Assembly: GCA_009731375.1 (NCBI GenBank)
Contig: BJOX01000076.1
Span: 923,095-957,480, forward strand
DNA: 34,386 bases
Reading direction: 5' to 3'
DNA from: Paulinella micropora
Lineage: Eukaryota > Cercozoa > Imbricatea > Euglyphida
Position numbers and translations under genes: made by a program. Position 1 is the stretch's first letter. Each line of letters starts with the position of its first letter. Positions 7,565-16,976 of the stretch are shown here, piece by piece. The notes under the pieces are model-generated. The model was not told the DNA's origin, did no database searches, and saw nothing but the letters and a program-made list of their open reading frames with translations.

Positions 7565-10500
7565 GCTTTCTAATGCTGTTGTGCAGACTGGGCCAACGCT
7601 TCCTCTATGTGAAAACAAAGATGTGGGTACACAGAGACTGCAGCCCCAAGGTAGTCTCATACCCGTTCATACAGCACGGTTACCAATGATAACTGATGCA
7701 AATAGGAAGGCGAGACTTGCGATGGAGGCGAGGAGGCCAATGGCAGACGTATCGCCTCGGCCAAGCAAACAACCACGAACAGACTCAATGTCTACGGTCG
7801 CGGCGGGTGGCGAGCAAAAAGACAATGTGTGTACTCAAGTACCACAAGACAATGTCGCTCAAATAGTAAACGCACCAGTACCGCAGAATAATAAAAATGT
7901 TAATGAGGTGAAGCAGGAGGAGAAGAAGGAGGAGTTGAAAAACTTAGAGACAAGACTCCAAAATTTGGAACGTAAAGTTCTTGTTCTCGCAGCCAATATA
8001 CACAGGCCCGATGCTCTGTGTTATACGGAACTTTATTGTGAAACATTGAAGACAATATTAAAAGTTGGTAATGATACGATGGCGAATATTAATATTGTCG
8101 GCCGGAAGTTTTTTAATCGATACCGGGACTGGGTGGACGGAAATATGAAAAAGTCAACGGGCACTCTCAAAGGAGTGAGCAGCCGGACGGATATCACGGG
8201 AATCATCACACTGACCTTTAAATTGAAATCCGCACGAGTATACCGTATGGACCTCTATGTCGTCCCCGGTTACCACGGGTCAATATTACTATCGTATGAC
8301 CAATTGGCTACGATGGGGGCTGTGATTGATTGCGCCGCACGGCGAGTGATATATGGAGTAAAAAGAGGAGAAGAGAACGATATTGATCCCTTCAACGCTA
8401 CTGACTCTTATGAGGCTTATGAGCTGAGTCTAGCGACGGATCACAAAAAGATGGCCATCGCACATGAGGCACTTGAGGTGTACGTTCACCCCCATGTCGT
8501 AAGACCGGATGAACTGTCCTGGACCGACAATTGGGAATCCCAAGTGTGCACTGTCACAGTTCCGACATGCCATTGGGACAAAAAGTCTATTGATGACTTA
8601 ATCGAGAAGCGAAAGGAGGAGATTATATGTGTCGCACAAAGAAGCCCGTCGTTGGCGAGATTCGCGGAAGGAGTAGGAACAGATGTCCATATTACTAACG
8701 GATACTGTTTCCATGCGAAAGTAGGAGAAGAAAAAAGGGAGGCGTTTGTACCAAGGAGAACGGGGCGAATCCCGGATACTCCACCAGAAACTATTAAAAG
8801 TTTTATTACTGATTTCTGGGGTGACGAGCCCACGTGGCCGCGTTCACTGTCTGAAGTGAAGAAATGCTTACGGACTTTATTCGAAAATAATAAGCCGTAT
8901 ACTATTATCCTGCCATATAATGAGAAGGCGATATGGGCGCAGGAAATAAGGGACCGGCTTATTGATCATCCTATACCGGTACCCTCTCGCAAGCAACAGC
9001 TAGTGGTGGCTTGTCGTATGGGAACTCGTGAGCAGAGCAGTGCATACAAGCGGAAGCTCAGAGACCTCGACAAGTTGAAATTGATACCGCAAGCATTCAC
9101 ATGCTTTGATGGTTTTTACACCCGTAAAGCTCCTTTGCAATACGCGAGACTCATTGACATGCTGGTGGAGCTCGGTAAAGATGATGAGCCGGACACGGTC
9201 ACGTATGAAAAGACGGGCCTAGATGATGTCTCGGAAGAGGACTTAGGCTTGGAGGAGGACAGAGAACCCCTCAAGCAGCATAAGCAGATGTCTGATGAAG
9301 ATTTTCAAGAGGCGGCGCGGAAAATATTGGAAGAAGGAGTAGGCACGGAGAAGGAGAAGGAGCTTTTAAAAGCCAAATTAGAGGCGAACAAGGAAGTTTT
9401 TGACCCTCCACATGCAGGTGGTGTCAAGCCTGAAGATTTCACTGCGGTTATTTACAAAATACCGGGTGCGGAGCCTTCACCGGCACCACGAAGGGCGAAT
9501 TTGAGTATACATGAGGCGAAGATAGCGGAGGAGCTAGCAAGACAGCTGCTCAATGAGGACTTTATTGAGAGATCAACATCCTCAATAGTCTCACAACCGA
9601 GAATAGTGCCGAAGCCAGGAGGAGAATGGCGCCTGACAGTTAACTATGCTCGTGTTAACAAGGTGCTGGAGGAAGAGAGAAATCCTCTCCCGACATTAGA
9701 AGAAGGAAGGAGAGTACTGCGGAATGCAAAATTCTATTCGGTCATTGACCTTAAGAATGGCTTCTGGCAGATACCACTGGAGGAAAAGTCCAGATGGCTG
9801 ACGGCGTTTGTGGTGGGTATGGAAATATACCAATGGAAAGTGCTTCCGATGGGCCTCAAGCAAGCCCCAGGACTTTTCCAGAAGGCGATGCAGAAGATGT
9901 TGAGCAGTCAGTACGATGATTTGTCTGACGGTGGCTTTATGAGAAGGCGGGGACAGAAGGCGGGAGAATATGCATTTTGCTATATCGATGACATTATCGT
10001 ATACTCTAACACAATGGAGGAGCATATCGATCATTTGTCCGATATATTCAGGCGCATCGGAGCTTTTGGCCTGAAGTGCAATCTAAAGAAGTGTCAACTT
10101 GCCAAGACGAGTGTGACATACTTAGGGTACGAGATCTCCCATAATCGAGTCTCGATATCCAAAGAGAAGAGGGAGGAGATTATGAATCGACCGATACCGA
10201 AGAACCGCACTGAATTGCACTCATTCCTTGCGATGGCGCAATACTATAGCCAGTTTATACCCGATTGGGGTGCAACACGGGCTAAAGTGGAGAAAATGAT
10301 AGATTTTGGAGACTTTGAGAAGTGGGACGAAGAGGCTTTGCAAGCGTTTCATGCGCTCAAAGATCTCATTTACAAAGACCCGAAAGACGGAGGACTGGTG
10401 TTAACGATGCCCGACTTTACGAAACAATTCGTAGTCGATACAGACGCATCTAAGTTTGCGATTGGGGCTGTATTACAACAAGAGGATGAGGAGAAGAAAT

Positions 10501-13319
10501 TACGCCCAATCATGTTTATTAGTAGGAAGTTGTGTGCGGCGGAGAGAAACTATTGCACAAGGCAAAGAGAGGCGTTGGCGGTAGTATGGGCCCTCAAGAG
10601 GCTCAGAGAGTATTTGTGGGGAGGACCTCAATTTACTGTCAGAACTGATCATCATAACCTGTTATGGTTGATGAATCATGAACAGACGGGACGGCTGGCG
10701 CGGTGGCAAGCGTTCTTGTCTTGTTTCGATTTTACAATGGTCCATCTACCGGGAAAGCGAAATGTGGTCGCTGATAGCCTCTCTAGGCTAGAGTTTAACT
10801 CAGAAGTATCGGCGTTGGTGTCCACGGTGGAGATGGAAGACTTGTCCACTGACAAGGTGTATGAGGTCAGCCACATTGAGGCGATGGAGATGGCGAGTGG
10901 AGTCCGATATGACCGCACAGGTCTACGGTACAGTCCACAAGGCCCGGATCACGGGATATGTTGTGAGCTACATACCCAGGAGGACGCTGAGTGGTCCTAT
11001 GAGGTATATGAGAATGCGAAGGCGAACATAAGAGAGGAAGAGGAGACGCAGGAAGTTTATGCGGAGCCTCCTCAAGAGCGGAGAAGTGACCTAGACGATG
11101 ACCCGGAAAGAATCGGGGTACGGCTAGAAGATGGTACTATCCATATAGCCTCGCCTACCGCATGGAGGCAACAACAGGCTCAAGATCCGGAGTTTAAAGA
11201 ACTGATACAGTTATATCAGAACCCGGATGAGCTACGGATGACGAAAGCGATCAAAGATCAGATGAAGGAGATGGGATGGAGAGATGGTCTACTGTGGTAC
11301 AAGGGCCTTCACGGTCGCTATGCGTCACAGCCGGACAAATGGACCCTTTGGGTACCGGAGAGTCTGAGACGATTTATATTTGTCGCAGCCCACAATTGCC
11401 CACTTTTGGCGCATCCGGGTCGACAACGAACTCATATGTTCGTAGCGAGGCGATTCTGGTGGAAGAAGATGAAGGAGGAGATAGATCAGGCGGTGGATGC
11501 ATGCATCCCGTGCAAGATAAACAAAACACCACTGAAGGCAAATTTCGGCCTGATTGGCGAATTTCCTCTTCATGCGGGGATGTTTGAGTTTATACACATT
11601 GATCATGTGGGACCTTTCCCAGAATCGAAGGATGGTTACAAATACCTCCTTACGGCTATTGACAGAGCCACCAACTATGTGTGGATCATCCCTGTCAAAG
11701 ACGTTACCGGCAAGACGACGGCCGAGGCGCTGATCGATAGGATCATCTCACAGATCGGAGTACCAAGAAAGATATGTTCTGATCGAGGCTCGGACTTTAA
11801 TAACGAGGTCATCGACAAACTATCTAAGTATTACGGGATGAAATGGCAATATGTTACTGCCTATAACCCGCGAGCAAATGGGAAAATCGAGCGGGTACAC
11901 AGACCCCTCAAAGCCTCGCTAAAGATGTATTGCACGAAGAAGGAGAATCAAAGAGCATGGGTCGAGGCAGCACCATCATTTGCGTTTGCAATGAACTGTC
12001 TACCCTCTACGGCGTTAGGAGGCTCGAAGAGCTCAATCTCGCCATATCAGTTAGTATATGGGCGTGAGCCTGATATCCCGACTTCGCTCCTTCACCCAAA
12101 AGACACTTGGGCGGATGCGGATGAGTTGTTTGGGATGAGACTTAGAGTGAAGATGGAGGCGGAACAAATAGTCAGGGCGCATAGAGAGGCGGAGCGCCGA
12201 AAGACTGATGCTGAAGGGGTGCGACAAGCGCACTTGGATCAGATCAAGTTCCAGGTCGGGGATATTGTACTATTGTACCATCCTCAAGTCCCGAAGGGAG
12301 TCAGCTCTAAGCTGTTCACTCACTGGAAAGGACCTTATCAGATTATGGAACAGACGGGACCTCTGAATTACAAGATCAGGGGTAGAGGGAAGGTGCAAAT
12401 TGTGAATGTAAGAAGGCTGATTAAGTATGATCCCTTCTTACTGGAAGATGAATCCGTTGAGGAGGCGTTAAAACGGATGAAGGATGATTTCAAAGAGGTG
12501 CCGCCCATCCACAAGGAGGCTGGCATAGACCAAGACGATGCTTATCGGGCACCGATAGCTGAGAAGGAGGAGAGTGAGGTGGACAGCAAGGAGAAGACTG
12601 ACCGCATAAGCGCGGTGGGGACTCAGTCCAAGTCTCCGCGAGAGCATAGCGGAAAGAAGGAGAAGATCACAGAGGCGCAGCTAAGGAGAGCGCGGAATGA
12701 TCTTATCAACGACCAACCGAGGAAGGCGATGAGGTCGATGAGATCAAAGGACGTCCACCAGGAGGAGGAGGGGACGGACACTGACCCAAACGCGGGCAAC
12801 GTTGAGATTGTCCATGAGCGATGGAAGGAAGGCGATGCGATAGCAACCATCGCATGGGTGAAAAATGTTTTCTATCTGATGAGACCAGCGGAACAACATG
12901 TCGCTGATGACACTCTCTCAGACTTATACTTGATGCGGGTCGTGGCGGTCCCACGACAGATGCGTGTCACACGGACACTCAAAATATCATCAGCCGCAAA
13001 GATAGTACAACCGATACTCCAGTTCTGGAGAAGTATGGACCCGGTTGAGGATCCAAAGGCAAGACATTATCTGCCAGTATATAAAGACGCAAAAAGTCTC
13101 GAGACATGGGATGATACAATTACTCCCAGAGACAAGGATTACACTGCGTGGACCATTCAGACACTGCCAAGAGGAGTGCTTGATGTCCCTTTTGAATTAT
13201 CGTTGGGCGGAATCCCTAATAAGATCTGGGACATTCTCGAACAGTCAAAGTTCGATCTGACTTTTGTTGGTGGTCCTCCACCAGGCAAAGAAATCCGCGC
13301 CAGACGACGAAGGCAGTGA
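7506..13319 (+). CDS. pol: Pol polyprotein of family Y, copy A: PR-RT-RNase H-integrase
   Basis: The frame is open from just after the gag UGA. Residues are counted from the GTG at 7539, which is only a reference point and not a credible start. The first ATG is at 7686. The protease-like domain has D179-T-M-A and ILLSYDQL...VIDC 70 residues later. A linker of about 430 aa follows, conserved with family X. RT has D737 and Y815-I-D-D; RNase H has D967, E1011, D1037 and D1079. Integrase has H1285/H1292/C1322/C1325 and D1355, D1415, E1451, giving the D-D-35-E spacing. A GPY/F-type module (HWKGPY) lies near 1595-1628. About 290 further residues include a conserved C-terminal domain starting at WKEG. 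Domain order PR-RT-RH-IN is that of Ty3/gypsy. All RT, RH and IN catalytic residues are present; only the protease Gly is replaced. It ends at TGA 13317-13319. Confidence 0.93.
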   Translation: MEGEEERKEKTVKFNPKVTVLSNAVVQTGPTLPLCENKDVGTQRLQPQGSLIPVHTARLPMITDANRKARLAMEARRPMADVSPRPSKQPRTDSMSTVAAGGEQKDNVCTQVPQDNVAQIVNAPVPQNNKNVNEVKQEEKKEELKNLETRLQNLERKVLVLAANIHRPDALCYTELYCETLKTILKVGNDTMANINIVGRKFFNRYRDWVDGNMKKSTGTLKGVSSRTDITGIITLTFKLKSARVYRMDLYVVPGYHGSILLSYDQLATMGAVIDCAARRVIYGVKRGEENDIDPFNATDSYEAYELSLATDHKKMAIAHEALEVYVHPHVVRPDELSWTDNWESQVCTVTVPTCHWDKKSIDDLIEKRKEEIICVAQRSPSLARFAEGVGTDVHITNGYCFHAKVGEEKREAFVPRRTGRIPDTPPETIKSFITDFWGDEPTWPRSLSEVKKCLRTLFENNKPYTIILPYNEKAIWAQEIRDRLIDHPIPVPSRKQQLVVACRMGTREQSSAYKRKLRDLDKLKLIPQAFTCFDGFYTRKAPLQYARLIDMLVELGKDDEPDTVTYEKTGLDDVSEEDLGLEEDREPLKQHKQMSDEDFQEAARKILEEGVGTEKEKELLKAKLEANKEVFDPPHAGGVKPEDFTAVIYKIPGAEPSPAPRRANLSIHEAKIAEELARQLLNEDFIERSTSSIVSQPRIVPKPGGEWRLTVNYARVNKVLEEERNPLPTLEEGRRVLRNAKFYSVIDLKNGFWQIPLEEKSRWLTAFVVGMEIYQWKVLPMGLKQAPGLFQKAMQKMLSSQYDDLSDGGFMRRRGQKAGEYAFCYIDDIIVYSNTMEEHIDHLSDIFRRIGAFGLKCNLKKCQLAKTSVTYLGYEISHNRVSISKEKREEIMNRPIPKNRTELHSFLAMAQYYSQFIPDWGATRAKVEKMIDFGDFEKWDEEALQAFHALKDLIYKDPKDGGLVLTMPDFTKQFVVDTDASKFAIGAVLQQEDEEKKLRPIMFISRKLCAAERNYCTRQREALAVVWALKRLREYLWGGPQFTVRTDHHNLLWLMNHEQTGRLARWQAFLSCFDFTMVHLPGKRNVVADSLSRLEFNSEVSALVSTVEMEDLSTDKVYEVSHIEAMEMASGVRYDRTGLRYSPQGPDHGICCELHTQEDAEWSYEVYENAKANIREEEETQEVYAEPPQERRSDLDDDPERIGVRLEDGTIHIASPTAWRQQQAQDPEFKELIQLYQNPDELRMTKAIKDQMKEMGWRDGLLWYKGLHGRYASQPDKWTLWVPESLRRFIFVAAHNCPLLAHPGRQRTHMFVARRFWWKKMKEEIDQAVDACIPCKINKTPLKANFGLIGEFPLHAGMFEFIHIDHVGPFPESKDGYKYLLTAIDRATNYVWIIPVKDVTGKTTAEALIDRIISQIGVPRKICSDRGSDFNNEVIDKLSKYYGMKWQYVTAYNPRANGKIERVHRPLKASLKMYCTKKENQRAWVEAAPSFAFAMNCLPSTALGGSKSSISPYQLVYGREPDIPTSLLHPKDTWADADELFGMRLRVKMEAEQIVRAHREAERRKTDAEGVRQAHLDQIKFQVGDIVLLYHPQVPKGVSSKLFTHWKGPYQIMEQTGPLNYKIRGRGKVQIVNVRRLIKYDPFLLEDESVEEALKRMKDDFKEVPPIHKEAGIDQDDAYRAPIAEKEESEVDSKEKTDRISAVGTQSKSPREHSGKKEKITEAQLRRARNDLINDQPRKAMRSMRSKDVHQEEEGTDTDPNAGNVEIVHERWKEGDAIATIAWVKNVFYLMRPAEQHVADDTLSDLYLMRVVAVPRQMRVTRTLKISSAAKIVQPILQFWRSMDPVEDPKARHYLPVYKDAKSLETWDDTITPRDKDYTAWTIQTLPRGVLDVPFELSLGGIPNKIWDILEQSKFDLTFVGGPPPGKEIRARRRRQ

Positions 13320-13809
13320 CAAAGAAACTATTTTTCTTTATGCGTCTCAAATAAACTGATTGATTGCCCACGGCGTATCATGATTTGATCATGCATCATC
13401 AGTTATCAATATGAATATTAAAAAGACTCAGTGATATAACTTGGCATTCGATCGCAACATACGAGTGCGAAAGGTCGATCGACGATGATACTACACCGTA
13501 TACGGGGATCGCTAGTGTATTGAGCGATGGTGTTCCCGGGTATGACCCTTTCCAAGTCCTGGGATGATGTTCTCGAAAATGAAATGTTCTCTGAAACTTT
13601 CATTAAATTATTTTTTACGATAGATTATATACTGTCGTACCTGAGCACGGTCAATCTCTACTTGTGTCGGTATATCGCAGGGTCGGGTACATACACCTCG
13701 ACTTCGGATATAGCTATTAGGACTGGCCCCCTAATAGCCTATATTATAGGATATCCGCCTTATACAAGGGTATGTTATTAAAAAAGACAATGTACTTACG
13801 ATCTCCCTG

Positions 13810-13811
<2 letters not shown>
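13320..13811 (+). other. 3' UTR of Y copy A
   Basis: Non-coding, with AATAAA at 13350-13355 (31 nt after the stop) as a possible polyadenylation signal. A CATGAT/ATCATG inverted pair lies at 13379-13393, and a strong hairpin is listed separately. It aligns with 33683-34180 of copy B with scattered differences. It shows no similarity to either putative LTR. Confidence 0.7.
13714..13737 (+). promoter_or_regulatory. Conserved 3' UTR hairpin, copy A
   Basis: CTATTAGG pairs with CCTAATAG around the 8-nt loop ACTGGCCC. Copy B has TACTAGG/CCTAGTA with the identical loop at 34080-34101, so one T-A pair has become C-G by changes on both arms. A second small palindrome, CTATA-T-TATAG, follows immediately in both copies. 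Role unknown; it may be an RNA element recognised during reverse transcription or processing. Confidence 0.6.

Positions 13812-13854
<43 letters not shown>
13812..13854 (+). repeat. (AAT)n tract at the 3' end of Y copy A
   Basis: About 14 AAT units. Sequence similarity with copy B continues up to this tract and stops after it. The tract is followed here by AAGAAGAAGGAGATC, and by unrelated sequence in copy B. Confidence 0.9.
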
Positions 13855-13855
<1 letters not shown>

Positions 13856-14000
13856 GAAGAAGGAGATCAAGGGGGGAATACAGCACCACGTTGCTTGTAT
13901 TTTTTATTAATAGTACGTTTGTTCTTGACATACTGCCGAAAAACTTGAAAATTGAGGGGAAGGAGTTCAAAATTTACAAGAAAGGCTAGAGAATCCGCTT
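13855..14000 (+). other. Unassigned sequence with purine tracts before the gap
   Basis: Two purine-rich tracts, 13855-13876 and GAGGGGAAGGAG at 13954-13965, could each be a polypurine tract, but neither is followed by a sequence matching the Y left terminus. The second resembles the X polypurine tract (GAGGGGGAAGGAG). No gene is seen. Confidence 0.4.
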
Positions 14001-14587
14001 NNNNNNNNNNNNNNNNNNNNNNNNNNNNNNNNNNNNNNNNNNNNNNNNNNNNNNNNNNNNNNNNNNNNNNNNNNNNNNNNNNNNNNNNNNNNNNNNNNNN
14101 NNNNNNNNNNNNNNNNNNNNNNNNNNNNNNNNNNNNNNNNNNNNNNNNNNNNNNNNNNNNNNNNNNNNNNNNNNNNNNNNNNNNNNNNNNNNNNNNNNNN
14201 NNNNNNNNNNNNNNNNNNNNNNNNNNNNNNNNNNNNNNNNNNNNNNNNNNNNNNNNNNNNNNNNNNNNNNNNNNNNNNNNNNNNNNNNNNNNNNNNNNNN
14301 NNNNNNNNNNNNNNNNNNNNNNNNNNNNNNNNNNNNNNNNNNNNNNNNNNNNNNNNNNNNNNNNNNNNNNNNNNNNNNNNNNNNNNNNNNNNNNNNNNNN
14401 NNNNNNNNNNNNNNNNNNNNNNNNNNNNNNNNNNNNNNNNNNNNNNNNNNNNNNNNNNNNNNNNNNNNNNNNNNNNNNNNNNNNNNNNNNNNNNNNNNNN
14501 NNNNNNNNNNNNNNNNNNNNNNNNNNNNNNNNNNNNNNNNNNNNNNNNNNNNNNNNNNNNNNNNNNNNNNNNNNNNNNNNNNNNNNN
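14001..14587. other. Assembly gap (587 N)
   Basis: 587 consecutive N. Open frames spanning it are artefacts of reading N as coding. The gap could hide the 3' end of Y copy A, its target duplication, or part of the X gag. Confidence 0.99.
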
Positions 14588-14970
14588 CTCCAAACTTGGA
14601 CCTTGACACCTAGGAGGTCAACATGTCAGCGATACTGGGTTTGGTGCTGACTTTGACCCATGGTATGTTTGTTTCGTTTAGCCTGGTGCTCTCTCATGGT
14701 TAGTTGAGTGAGAAGCACAGGTGGTTGAACTGGTCTGCTGTGGAAGATGTCTGCAGCTGGTGCAGGGAAGGACCCATTATGCGCCTAGCAGGCAGTGTCA
14801 GAGCGGCCAGCAATCATTATGGGAAAGAAGCATGCATTGTGTCTCTCTGTGGGAGGATGTGAGCTGGCGTGTTGTCTCTCTTTTCTCTCCTGTTGTGAGT
14901 GGAAGGGAGAGCATAGCTCTTTTATTTATTTTTTTCTCTGGGATGAGAGGGTGCATGTCTTTCTTCTCTA
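14588..14970. other. Non-coding stretch between gap and satellite
   Basis: About 380 bp with no recognised protein, RNA or repeat. Only short frames are present, and they run into the satellite. It may be X internal sequence or DNA from another insertion. Confidence 0.5.
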
Positions 14971-15415
14971 TGCATTGGATTGCATTGGATATGCATTGGA
15001 TATGCATTGGATTGCATTGGATATGCATTTGATTGCATTGGATATGCATTGGATTGCATTGGATTGCATCGGTATGCATTGGAATGCATCTGGATTGCAT
15101 GAGATAGCATTTGATTGCATTGGAATGCAATGGATTGCATTGGATTGCATGGGATTGCATTGGAATGCAATGGATTGCATGGGATTGCATTTGAATGCAA
15201 TGGATTGCATTGGATTGCATGGGATTACATGGGATTGCATTGGATTGCATTGGATTGCATTGGAATGCAATGGATTGCATTGGATTGCATTGGAATGCAT
15301 GGGATTGCATTGGATTGCATTGGAATGCAATGGAATGCATGGGATTGCATTGGATTGCATGTGATTGCATTGGATTGCATGGGATTGCATGGGATTGCAT
15401 TGGAATGCATTGGAA
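14971..15415. repeat. 10-bp satellite, unit TGCATTGGAT
   Basis: About 44 copies of a decamer TGCATTGGAT with variants TGCATGGGAT, TGCATTGGAA and TGCAATGGAT. Because 10 is not a multiple of 3 and the unit contains no stop in any register on either strand, long open frames appear in all six frames. These are repeat translations, not proteins. Confidence 0.95.
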
Positions 15416-16009
15416 ATGTGTTAATACATGGTTTGGTCACACTGAGGAGACTGGCCGAGTGGTTATTAATACATAAGTTTTGATTAAAGTTTTTTTTCTC
15501 TTATCTTTTCTTTCGGCAACCGGTTGGCTGATATTCGACGGTACGCTTTGAAGGCGGAAGTGACGGATGTCACTATGGGACTTAGTGATGGGATGTCACT
15601 ATGGATTTCGAAGTGATTACCGTACTGAATTGAATGGTTTTGAAGCCGGCTGGAAGGACTGTCACTGAAATCTATACGGTGTGGGACGCACTGTATAAAT
15701 ATAGAGTGACACGACGGTAAAGCCATTCGGACATCTATGGCTGCGTGTCAGATTTCAGTCACTTGGGCAGCTATGACATAGCTGAAGGAGCCGTGGGAAG
15801 GAAAGGGCTATAAAGACGGAATTCATCGACGGTTTCGATAAGCAAATATGTCATTCATCATATGTTATGGCATATTGGAGGTCACGGACTTTTTAGCCTC
15901 TGAGGGAGCTAAAAGCGGGCTGTCGAACCGGACGAGCGGAGTGTATGATGCTACACTTTCATTATGTTATCCGCAGATGAAGGACTCTGCGCCTAGAGAT
16001 GATGCCGCA
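15416..16009 (+). other. Non-coding stretch with TATA-like boxes upstream of the X pol
   Basis: A 14-bp direct repeat GGATGTCACTATGG occurs at 15565-15578 and 15591-15604. TATAAATA is at 15694-15701 and CTATAAAG at 15808-15815. There is no Gag-like frame and no similarity to the X LTR. It could be X leader or gag remnant too decayed to recognise, or separate DNA. The TATA-like boxes are only sequence matches. Confidence 0.4.
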
Positions 16010-16234
16010 ACACGATGCCTATGCGTTGCTCAGGTTTACCTCAAGTTGTGAACTTTGAGTGGGTATGAGATAATCGGCTAACGATACGTTGGCTAATTTT
16101 AATACATCGCGGGGGCGGGATTCGTGGCGGCAATAAAGGCGTGGTTGGACGGAATATGTTGCCTATTAAAGGAAGCATAGAAGGGGTGAATGGAAAGGCG
16201 AGGGCGGAGGTTACGGGGACAATGATCTTGACCA

Positions 16235-16717
16235 TTGAACTCTACTCCGGTATTATTAATAAAGTCCTTTGACATCCAGTTTTATGTCTGTCCGGAGTAT
16301 TCGGGAGAGTTGCTGATTGGATTCATGCAACTCAATAGGATGAATACATTAATTGATTGCCGGTCAGGTTTAATGCACTGCGGAAGTAGAGATGACGACG
16401 CGGAGGATATGGTGAGGGGCCGGTCGGAGGTTCCTCTCTTCCATACGGATACTTACGCGGTGTCATACACTAAGCACGGCACGGACGGCGTCGGTGACCC
16501 ACATGCAATTGCGCGAAGCGCAAGCGGGTGCAGATGGTCATACCGAAGCCATATCAACACCCGGCGTTGGACAATTATTATAAGGATTTCCAACCCGAGT
16601 ACCGCGGGCTTGCGGGAAAGGCTAGGAGGTTGTTCGACGTTGGGAAAAGGCAACGGTGGAGGACTTAATTCAGGGCCGGTCGGCTCAGATTATGGCTTGC
16701 ACCATGGAAGAACATAA
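16235..16717 (+). pseudogene. Protease-like fragment of X pol
   Basis: The first ~60 residues (FYVCPEYSGELLIGFMQL...LIDC) match the second half of the Y protease domain (VVPGYHGSILLSYDQL...VIDC). The catalytic-loop half lies upstream in another frame, with D at 16083. Beyond about 16420 the frame loses similarity. The ATG is internal, and this fragment is not an independent gene. Confidence 0.6.
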
Positions 16718-16976
16718 CATGAAGGTGGAGGCAGGAATGGGCGGGTTCAGGGATGGAAAGAAGGGGCCTTATGTGTTCCTTCAGAACCAGTACTGCTTCC
16801 ATGCAAAGGCATCACGGGCCAATAGGCCGTTGTTGAACCGTTGATGTCGATGTGGGTGTCAACGGGGGGAACGGAGGACGAAATTTTGGATTTCGTGGGG
16901 GACATGTGGGGTAACAAACCTCTTTGTCCGCGGAATTCCGGAAAGACAATGAAGTGGCTCACGAAGTATTTCACGG

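Larger units (their letters stand above)
3812..13854 (+). mobile_element. Ty3/gypsy-type element of family Y, copy A (coding-intact)
   Basis: It runs from TGTAGGCATC at 3812, where homology with copy B begins abruptly, to the (AAT)n tract at 13812-13854, where homology ends. Inside are a 235-bp terminal unit, a leader of about 790 bp, gag, pol and a 3' UTR of about 490 bp. Both reading frames are undamaged, so this copy could be active or recently active. No repeat of the left terminus is visible on the right before the sequence gap at 14001, so the 3' LTR is either in the gap, lost, or not part of this element's structure. Confidence 0.75.

Noticed and set aside
8486-8833. Antisense frames inside gag and pol
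   Set aside because: Shadows of the sense coding frames, recurring at the same place in copy B because the DNA is the same.
13350-13860. 3' LTR of copy A within the 3' UTR
   Set aside because: No segment matches the TGTAGGC or TGTAACACCC termini or their interiors.
13952-14650. Frames spanning the large N run
   Set aside because: They consist almost entirely of unknown bases.
14971-15415. CRISPR-like array
   Set aside because: The repeats are 10 bp and adjacent, with no unique spacers and no cas genes; the genome is eukaryotic.
14795-15483. Long open frames on both strands over the decamer repeat
   Set aside because: They are periodic translations of a 10-bp satellite with no stop in any register; no domain or start context supports a gene.
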